Shown piece by piece: positions 8,501 through 12,401 of a DNA stretch of 12,401 nt (position 1 is its first letter; every line of letters begins with the position of its first letter). Under the pieces are notes generated by a model. It had not been told where the DNA came from. It made no database searches and saw only the letters and a list, made by a program, of their open reading frames with translations. This stretch comes from Thermoplasmatota archaeon (lineage in GTDB: Archaea; Thermoplasmatota; Penumbrarchaeia; Penumbrarchaeales; Penumbrarchaeaceae), in assembly GCA_030595585.1 (NCBI GenBank), contig JAUVCY010000020.1, positions 1 to 12,401 of the forward strand, given 5' to 3'. Made by a program: the position numbers and the translations under genes.

Positions 8501-10180
8501 ATCAAGTATCTCGAATTCGATCCTGTTTCCCAGCGACTGCTCCTTATCGATATAAAGCGTCGACCAGCTCATCCCTGTGGGTAGGTCGATCTCCTCCGAT
8601 CGAACGGTCGATCCCATTACCGTGATATTATCCCAGTACGAGGTGGTATATACCCTGTTATGGTCTCTTGAGGTGCCGAGCTCCAACCGTTTAATGGAAT
8701 CCGTCGAACTCATGAAGTTGGTGTTCACGGCCGATCCGATAAGGTGGCCTGTACTGTTGTAAACGTAGAAACTGGCTCTCCCCAGAGTGCAGTTGAAATC
8801 TATCCTGACCCGGTACCATGAATTGGCGACGATGCCCGATCCAATGGTTACTGATGAGGTCGTTGGTGTTGTCTTGTAGGCTGACTCCCCATCTCTTAGC
8901 ATAAAAGTGGCCACACGATCATCGTTATCCGGAGCTGCACTGTTGCTCTTCATCAATGACAACATGCAGGACATGGCTCCGGACGAACCAAGCCATATCA
9001 TATCGGTTGCTACCCAGAATTGAACTGTTCCAGCGGAAAAACTGATCTCCTCGGACATGATATACGAGTAATCATCATCCGGGTTGTATATCTCCCCGAT
9101 CCTTGACGAGGGCATCGGCAAAGGGCCGTTTGAAACTGCTGTGAACTGTGCTTGATCGCTGGAAAGATACCGGTTCGTATCCGCGATCCAGTTACCCGTA
9201 TCCAGGACATCCTGACCATTCAGATAACCCTCGAAATCATCCTCCTTTGTTGAAATGAAATCCGTAACGAATCCTGCAGGTGGCAATATCTTGAAATCAT
9301 CCCAGTATGTGGTCGTGTAGACTCCGGAATGATCCCTCGGTGTGACGAGCTCCAATCTTTTTATCGAGGTGGCCGAGGACATGAAAGCGGTATTCAATGC
9401 GGATCCCAATAGGGTGCTTGAAGTGTCATAGACGTAGAAATCTGCTCTACTTGTGGTACAGTCGAAATCTATCTTGAACTTGTACCATGTACTGGCGGAC
9501 ATTCCGGAGGATATGAAGATCGTGGACGTGCTCGTGGGGGTGGTTCTATAGGCCGCCTCACCATTTTTCAGTATGATGGAGGCAACACGGTCCGAACTTG
9601 AAGGGGTTGAACTACTGCTTTTCATCAATGCCAGCGACAACGACATGGCGCCCGAGGTGCCTGTCCACATCTTATTCGTAGCCGCCCAGCAGACCAGAGT
9701 GCCGCTTGATATGTCCATTGAATTTGATAGAACCATTGAATAATCATCATCCGGGTTGTAGATCTTACCCACGGTCGTTGAAGGTTGAGAGGTTGGGCCT
9801 GATGTTGTTGCCGTGAATTGGGCTTGATCGCTGGAAAGCGCACGGGTTGTATCGGCGATCCAACCATTTTGTCCAAATAGATTCTGTCCAGCAGTATAGT
9901 TCTCAAAATCCTCCTGGAAGAATACGTATTCCCTGTCGGAGGGTCTGATCTTGAATCCCTCTGGCTCTTTGATCACACCAATTCTCTTTTCTATCCCGCT
10001 CTCGTCGGAAAGGTCATCGACCCATTCCCCACCGTAAATGGACTCTTCCTTGAATGCACGGGTGATGTCGGCAGCAACATATTCGTCCTCATTTCCAGCA
10101 TCTGCCGTCAACACAATAACGGTTGGCAGCACAATAAGTAGAACCCCAATAAGGGCCATGATATTCTTGCTATCTTTCAT
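5537..10180 (-). CDS. Giant surface protein: two duplicated jelly-roll-like domains, Ig/cadherin-like repeats, C-terminal anchor and repetitive cytoplasmic tail
   Basis: 1547 residues. An N-terminal signal peptide (hydrophobic about 8-26, ending ADAG) exports the chain. Two LamG/concanavalin-like beta domains (about 87-298 and 314-523) are near copies: both contain WIADT, LSSDQAQFTA, YNPDDDYS, W(Y)...IDF.CT and RDH..VYTT.YWD. Residues 524-742 are beta-rich and unassigned. Ig/PKD/cadherin-like domains follow at about 743-850, 851-951, 952-1050 (FDEDT, TYIPELNYFGQENITFTASDG, typical of tandem cadherin-like modules) and 1051-1141. Residues 1142-1338 form a membrane-proximal beta domain with a D-rich start (DVVDDTG...SIDL) that recalls the DOMON/glucodextranase C-terminal type, with low certainty. 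A PEPEPEP linker, a membrane helix (1355-1380) and a basic stop lead to a 167-residue cytoplasmic tail. About twenty N-X-S/T sequons suggest glycosylation. The likely role is adhesion or glycan/ligand binding; no catalytic motif is seen. Confidence 0.88.
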   Translation of the reverse strand: MKDSKNIMALIGVLLIVLPTVIVLTADAGNEDEYVAADITRAFKEESIYGGEWVDDLSDESGIEKRIGVIKEPEGFKIRPSDREYVFFQEDFENYTAGQNLFGQNGWIADTTRALSSDQAQFTATTSGPTSQPSTTVGKIYNPDDDYSMVLSNSMDISSGTLVCWAATNKMWTGTSGAMSLSLALMKSSSSTPSSSDRVASIILKNGEAAYRTTPTSTSTIFISSGMSASTWYKFKIDFDCTTSRADFYVYDTSSTLLGSALNTAFMSSATSIKRLELVTPRDHSGVYTTTYWDDFKILPPAGFVTDFISTKEDDFEGYLNGQDVLDTGNWIADTNRYLSSDQAQFTAVSNGPLPMPSSRIGEIYNPDDDYSYIMSEEISFSAGTVQFWVATDMIWLGSSGAMSCMLSLMKSNSAAPDNDDRVATFMLRDGESAYKTTPTTSSVTIGSGIVANSWYRVRIDFNCTLGRASFYVYNSTGHLIGSAVNTNFMSSTDSIKRLELGTSRDHNRVYTTSYWDNITVMGSTVRSEEIDLPTGMSWSTLYIDKEQSLGNRIEFEILDSMNHPIPQFTFNKRASEIDISGLNELDIDTIKINAILFGDTSNSPTLKGWGVEWNDTMAWRDSFTTSLKEGFRTDTVNSKGKIVLEDGENSGRYISETIYLPDGHYWGMLEANMTNGVSLSVLDATTGIVIANMGDITGNGIVTKDVEGIDPVAHRSVKIQADLSNIGGDPELASFSISWVRNNVPSIQSLHIQSLVYRTLEAPITVLVSDDEEDAGSLAIELEYVLEGEETWEQSLLSTPSYNDTSGRWEFIFHPTADAEIGNYSFRINVTDRVGANVSISYQNMIVVKNNIPTAPTISLYPIHPTTDSDIVVNLVEPATDVENTELRYTYTLYINYEKVEGLSFESIDEAATVILPSNYTEKYDIVVCEVYVSDGLDVSQQNSVWVTVVNTLPNFTSPLDPISFDEDTIYQHDISLWDMLEDGDEDTIDISTPGTENISVEIDEASGLVTYIPELNYFGQENITFTASDGDSVIIFNITVHVLSVNDLPIGEITEPIIWADAFLEEDISFEAVAEDVETDFDNLTFTWKDGDDVIGNGPSMVKNWTDVGEKDVSCYVSDGEAEVYLGNVTITISKRPPLYTDEQVYRYHNNSGRPVLFDVVDDTGRSENHTEDDLGSIDLVMLKAEALEYDIIITLELSSSPVHGDQGDPFNSNDGIWGQYDIYLVTSSWAEVEFNQTNLNILEMEGYDPLAFSQDNMGGTWVHLSYGYGSNIGNPVIVGNQMTWTIPMADLAVSGFDIDEYDLYARSIYVEVKDGEMTAGFDTIGKGARIHTVIVPEPEPEPVSEVEEESSYLWLFILIAVVICIAIIGMIVLFIIIRKGKSREENEIEATPVYDMDTAYPQDAMAPGIPQQDVMAPGIPQQDLMAPGILQQDLMAPVIPQQDPIGIPQQGVMGAGIPTQNIDNATIPVGADQIRTDVPPTGYEPPVEAQIPPVEEAGIPAQIEQPTPPQPPTGAVDETVYQGELEVPPSDPAVSTVQQAPPEG
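5797..5970 (-). repeat. 30-nt tandem repeat encoding the decapeptide MAPGIPQQDx
   Basis: Six units lie head to tail: 5797-5826, 5827-5850, 5851-5880, 5881-5910, 5911-5940 and 5941-5970. The + strand consensus is close to GTGGAATTCCAGG then GGCCATTACATCCTGTT. The second unit is 24 nt, an in-frame loss of two codons, giving QQDPIGIPQQG instead of the full decapeptide. The last two units are almost identical, while those toward the C-terminus are more diverged. The repeat lies in the cytoplasmic tail soon after the membrane helix and encodes a flexible, proline-containing segment. The pattern fits growth and loss by replication slippage. Confidence 0.93.
8612..9922 (-). repeat. Tandem duplication of a jelly-roll-like domain (about 672-nt period)
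   Basis: Copy A spans about 9287-9922 and copy B about 8612-9241. Matching motifs are 224 residues apart (WIAD at 107 and 331). The DNA itself is still similar in places: on the + strand ATCATCATCCGGGTTGTA occurs in both copies (near 9073 and 9744), as does CTTGATCGCTGGAAAG. That indicates a fairly recent intragenic duplication or ongoing gene conversion. The cysteine that precedes TTSRADF or TLGRASF is kept in both copies. Confidence 0.88.
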
Positions 10181-10184
10181 CGTT

Positions 10185-10228
10185 ATCCCCCATGCTCAAC
10201 AATGCAGTAACTGGTCTTGCATTATATG
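10185..10228 (-). promoter_or_regulatory. Candidate TATA box and ribosome-binding site of the 1547-residue surface protein gene
   Basis: On the - strand CATATAAT (10221-10228), within the A/T run ATAATATCATATAATG, could be a TATA box that sets the start near 10199. The short leader would then hold GGGGGAT (10185-10191), 4 nt before the ATG at 10178-10180. Both are only moderate matches. The ATG is chosen mainly because a clear signal peptide follows it directly. Confidence 0.4.
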
Positions 10229-10316
10229 ATATTATCCATGGTGTCAAACCGACCTTGAAAGGAGTCCATACCTTTTCCCTTTGGAATCCTACGGACCTGC
10301 AACATTATCTTTTACA

Positions 10317-10364
10317 TCCCAACATAGACAGATCAAATATAATCTAAACTTCTCAATGTTGGGA
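10317..10364. repeat. 9-bp perfect inverted repeat with 30-nt spacer
   Basis: TCCCAACAT (10317-10325) and ATGTTGGGA (10356-10364) are exact reverse complements around an A/T-rich 30-nt centre. It could be a paired operator half-site, a stem of a short RNA, or part of the 3' region of the nucleotidyltransferase operon. It lies about 140-185 nt upstream of the giant surface protein start. Confidence 0.5.
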
Positions 10365-10372
10365 AAAGCCTC

Positions 10373-10406
10373 ACTTTGACGCGTAATTATACTTACATGT
10401 CAAAGT
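10373..10406. repeat. Symmetrical 34-bp interrupted palindrome
   Basis: Arms ACTTTGAC (10373-10380) and GTCAAAGT (10399-10406) are perfect complements. After a symmetric 2-nt mismatch, GTAA (10383-10386) and TTAC (10393-10396) pair again, leaving a 6-nt loop TTATAC. Twelve of fourteen stem positions therefore match with exact dyad symmetry, which suits a dimeric regulator site or an RNA hairpin. No T-run follows directly on either strand, which argues against a simple terminator. Confidence 0.55.
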
Positions 10407-10562
10407 TAGGTTACACCCGTAAAATTATTCAATGGTTCTCCCCCGATCGTTCGACCGTACTGATGATGTGAGGATCTTTCCGGACTGTTTTTACGTCAGG
10501 GAGAGGAGATACATCCGGTTATATCACATCCTTACATCAATGGATCAATCCTCAATTGGTTG

Positions 10563-11372
10563 TCATTGGATCTCCGGTGTGGTCATCAATCCATTCTCTT
10601 CATGGATCAGACCGATCTCCCTCATCCTATCGATCACTGCTTTTGAGAACTTGACATCTTCGTCAATTGCTTCAAGAAGATGTGAATATGAAATGGAGTG
10701 CTCCTCAAGCTTTGATATAGCTATTCCAATACCAGCGGATATCTCCGCTTCTATTCTGAACTTCTCTTTCAGGGGACATAGGATGGAATATTCCTCCTCC
10801 AATGCCAATATGCTTTGGTAGAACATTACATTCCATCTCCATGAATTTGGTTGATCTCTCATCTCTTCATCGATAATGCTCCAGTCCAAACCGGATACAG
10901 CGATCATCCTCATGTCAGCAAGATCATCATCTCTGCCAGTGATACTCTTGAAAAGGAAGAGGTCCTCGGTAGACACAATATTCAAGACGAGTTTACCGGG
11001 AATGGATATACCCGTGGATCTCTCCTTCATTTTCTCGGATAGTGTCAATTTTCCACAAACCCTTTGAACGAAGATATCAAATCTGTATCCACCGGGCCTT
11101 TCAAACATTGAAAATGCTTCCAATCGACGATATTCACTTGAGATCGGGTCGGTTCTGATAAAACCATTTCTGATCAGGTGTTCCTGGAATTTTACTGCCT
11201 TCTGCTCATCCGATAATACGATATCAATATCCTTTGTTACAGCCTTCAAACCGTGATGGATCATGGCCAATCCGCCAATGAGGAATATGTCTATTTCCGT
11301 ATGTAGCGAACGGGAGATATACTCGATCTCCGAGAATAAAATATCCTTTTCAAACTTACTTCTATCGTTCAT
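10563..11372 (-). CDS. Nucleotidyltransferase, AbiEii/MNT-like (putative toxin of a type IV-like pair)
   Basis: 269 residues. The N-terminal half has the polymerase-beta-type nucleotidyltransferase signature: G33-G34-L-A-M after a hydrophobic strand, then D48-I-D50, and a third acidic residue D99 in RFDIFV. These would be the metal-binding aspartates. The family transfers a nucleotide to a protein or RNA target; AbiEii-type members act as toxins. The C-terminal half is helical and ends in a stretch (about 225-262) that could be a small winged-helix. The ATG follows the upstream TGA by a single base (TGAGATG), and GAGG lies just before it inside the upstream gene, so translation is probably coupled. 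The substrate is unknown, and a housekeeping role in tRNA or protein modification is not excluded. Confidence 0.82.
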   Translation of the reverse strand: MNDRSKFEKDILFSEIEYISRSLHTEIDIFLIGGLAMIHHGLKAVTKDIDIVLSDEQKAVKFQEHLIRNGFIRTDPISSEYRRLEAFSMFERPGGYRFDIFVQRVCGKLTLSEKMKERSTGISIPGKLVLNIVSTEDLFLFKSITGRDDDLADMRMIAVSGLDWSIIDEEMRDQPNSWRWNVMFYQSILALEEEYSILCPLKEKFRIEAEISAGIGIAISKLEEHSISYSHLLEAIDEDVKFSKAVIDRMREIGLIHEENGLMTTPEIQ

Positions 11373-11373
11373 C

Positions 11374-12225
11374 TCACATCCTCTCTTCTATCCTATCTGG
11401 AATTCCGTATTTATATGCATAAGATATGATCCTCTCCTTATCTGCATTTCCCATTTTTATCTGTTCCCCTATAAGTCGGTAAGGCCTTGGGTTATTGAGA
11501 TCGGATATTACGGTCTGGACCAATGCCTCCTCCAATGAGATCTCATTTCCGATCGTGGAGAAATGATAGTATCTTGATCGTGACATTATATTACCTCCCA
11601 GTTCCTCTGAACGCGAAGGTCCAGCGTTCCTGAAAATATCTTTATCCACATCCATCCCGGAGGTGAACAGGAACTCGTCGCGTCCTTCCCAGATAATAAC
11701 TCCATCTCGGACCTCATCCTTGAGATATCTTCGATTTCGATATCGGCTGTAGATCTCAATGAATTCGATGAGGTTGTACATGAAATTACTGAACGATACC
11801 TTGTCCGGATAAACCTTCAGGTCGATCAACCCCATTCCTTTCCATTTTCTGATCTTATTGTATATAGTTCTTGTAGTCAGGTGAGTTCTTCGGGATATCT
11901 CTCTGACGCTTGTTCCAGCGGACAACATCAGAGGTAGGATCAACAACCCAGAATCAGGTAGAACCACATCCAGTGATAACATGGGTTCATCTATCATCAA
12001 TTTCCTGATGCCTGTTCCCAGATCGTTATCCGATATTATTACCTCCTTGGAAATACCGTTCCTTATCAGATCCACGAAACCGATCATGGAAAGGTGGGTA
12101 ACACATTCCGAGGTCCAGGAAGGAGACCGTTCCAGCTTGCTGGCGATCATCTTCTCTGTAATTCCATTATGCAGTACCAGATCGAGGATCTTCAATTCTG
12201 TCTTGTTGATCTTCTCAAGGTACAT
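11374..12225 (-). CDS. Double winged-helix DNA-binding protein (putative antitoxin/autoregulator)
   Basis: 283 residues. A first MarR/ArsR-like winged-helix covers about 5-62 (INKTELKILDLVL..., recognition helix near SPSWTSECVTHLSMIGFVDL). A second covers about 92-148 (VREISRRTHLTTRTIYNKIRKWKGMGLI). The C-terminal part (about 175-283), with a WEGRDEFLFT strand and EEALVQTVISD helix, resembles the sensor-like region of archaeal regulators found next to nucleotidyltransferases. It has no membrane segment. It is the first gene of the pair and ends 1 nt before the nucleotidyltransferase start, the order seen in AbiEi-AbiEii systems where the first protein is antitoxin and repressor. A TATA box 25 nt ahead of the ATG implies a leaderless mRNA, which supports this start. 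Function is inferred from fold and context. Confidence 0.8.
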   Translation of the reverse strand: MYLEKINKTELKILDLVLHNGITEKMIASKLERSPSWTSECVTHLSMIGFVDLIRNGISKEVIISDNDLGTGIRKLMIDEPMLSLDVVLPDSGLLILPLMLSAGTSVREISRRTHLTTRTIYNKIRKWKGMGLIDLKVYPDKVSFSNFMYNLIEFIEIYSRYRNRRYLKDEVRDGVIIWEGRDEFLFTSGMDVDKDIFRNAGPSRSEELGGNIMSRSRYYHFSTIGNEISLEEALVQTVISDLNNPRPYRLIGEQIKMGNADKERIISYAYKYGIPDRIEERM

Positions 12226-12234
12226 AAGTGAAAT

Positions 12235-12266
12235 ATAACCGAAGAGATATAAATATACTTCGTTAT
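12235..12266 (-). promoter_or_regulatory. Leaderless promoter with TATA box inside an inverted repeat (candidate autoregulatory operator)
   Basis: On the - strand TTTATATC (12246-12253), within AGTATATTTATATC, is a good archaeal TATA box centred 25 nt before the ATG (12223-12225), so transcription should start at or next to the start codon. The box is flanked by ATAAC-C-GAAG (12235-12244) and CTTCGTTAT (12258-12266), reverse complements apart from one extra base, with 13 nt between them. A dimeric winged-helix protein bound here would block TBP/TFB. The downstream gene encodes such a protein. Confidence 0.65.
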
Positions 12267-12298
12267 GAATTCATTATTAATTATAGGCCGGACGAGCG

Positions 12299-12303
12299 AA
12301 AAA
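12299..12303 (-). terminator. Weak oligo-T terminator candidate of the right-edge gene
   Basis: On the - strand TTTTT occurs 17 nt after the TGA at 12321-12323. No strong stem precedes it. Short T-tracts can suffice for archaeal RNA polymerase, so this could separate the right-edge gene from the operon below. Confidence 0.3.
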
Positions 12304-12320
12304 TCCTCTTGGTCTCCAGA

Positions 12321-12401
12321 TCAAAGTGGTGGGGCTCTCTCGATGTCATCGTCGGGGAAATCAGATTCCTTTCCCTCGATCACGACGTTCGTGATCTCAC
12401 C
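12321..12401 (-). CDS. C-terminal end of an unidentified gene (partial)
   Basis: The - strand is open from the right edge to a TGA at 12321-12323 and encodes 26 residues, GEITNVVIEGKESDFPDDDI followed by ERAPPL. Most third codon positions are G or C, as in the coding regions on the left of the window, and the composition (acidic, soluble C-terminus) is protein-like. The + strand is also open here but has no good start. The family cannot be told from this fragment. Confidence 0.5.
   Translation of the reverse strand, partial: GEITNVVIEGKESDFPDDDIERAPPL

Larger units (their letters stand above)
10181..10562. other. 382-nt non-coding stretch between the nucleotidyltransferase and giant surface protein genes
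   Basis: No convincing gene is seen here on either strand. The left end holds the promoter of the giant surface protein gene. The middle (10317-10406) holds two inverted repeats, listed separately. The right part (about 10410-10562) is the 3' side of the nucleotidyltransferase gene; its - strand has one short T-run, AATTTTACGG near 10420, a weak terminator candidate. It is more A/T-rich than the surface protein genes. Confidence 0.6.

Noticed and set aside
10432..10821. A 129-codon + strand open frame across the start of the non-coding stretch and into the nucleotidyltransferase gene
   Set aside because: Most of it is antisense to the nucleotidyltransferase; no ribosome-binding site, and the translation is serine/isoleucine-rich without a motif.
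12246..12303. The A/T-rich region right of the toxin-antitoxin-like operon as an origin or attachment site
   Set aside because: The only clear signals are a TATA box with flanking inverted repeat; there are no repeated origin-type boxes, no tRNA and no integrase.

Overview
The window looks like a chromosomal segment of an archaeon, most likely a euryarchaeon of the Thermoplasmatota type. This is inferred from A/T-rich TATA-like boxes about 25-45 nt ahead of start codons, one promoter placed so that its mRNA would be leaderless, very large signal-peptide/C-terminal-anchor surface proteins rich in N-X-S/T sequons, and an archaeal-style winged-helix plus nucleotidyltransferase gene pair. No rRNA, tRNA, transposase or CRISPR array is visible, so the lineage assignment is tentative.

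Layout: (1) 2-2197 (+), the 3' part of a gene entering from the left edge. It encodes a fusion of an extracytoplasmic beta-sandwich region, a TlpA/redoxin-type thioredoxin domain (CSVC) and a CcdA/DsbD-type membrane domain. (2) About 2202-2246, a perfect 10-bp hairpin with T-runs on both sides, shared by two converging genes. (3) 2253-5279 (-), a 1008-residue surface protein with signal peptide, Omp28-like thioredoxin-fold domain (CGYC), a string of Fn3/Ig-like domains, one membrane helix and a P/Q-rich cytoplasmic tail. (4) 5537-10180 (-), a 1547-residue surface protein with two near-duplicate jelly-roll-like domains, Ig/cadherin-like domains, a membrane-proximal beta domain, one membrane helix and a P/Q-rich tail carrying a decapeptide repeat. 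(5) 10181-10562, a 382-nt non-coding stretch with two conspicuous inverted repeats. (6) 10563-12225 (-), a two-gene operon of a double winged-helix protein followed after 1 nt by a nucleotidyltransferase, resembling AbiE-type (type IV) toxin-antitoxin pairs, under a promoter whose TATA box lies inside an inverted repeat. (7) 12321-12401 (-), the C-terminal end of another gene entering from the right.

How the genes may work together: the left half looks like an extracytoplasmic thiol-redox and cell-surface module. The fusion protein could carry electrons from cytoplasmic thioredoxin through the CcdA helices to its own CSVC domain, and from there to disulfide-containing surface proteins such as its CGYC neighbour. 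The two giant surface proteins share an architecture (large beta-rich ectodomain, one helix, 133-167-residue P/Q-rich cytoplasmic tail) and two short tail motifs, VYQG and PAQIEQP, conserved in protein but not in codon choice. That suggests a common cytoplasmic partner and is the most unusual signal here. The right-hand toxin-antitoxin-like operon is a separate, visibly more A/T-rich unit and may have been acquired.
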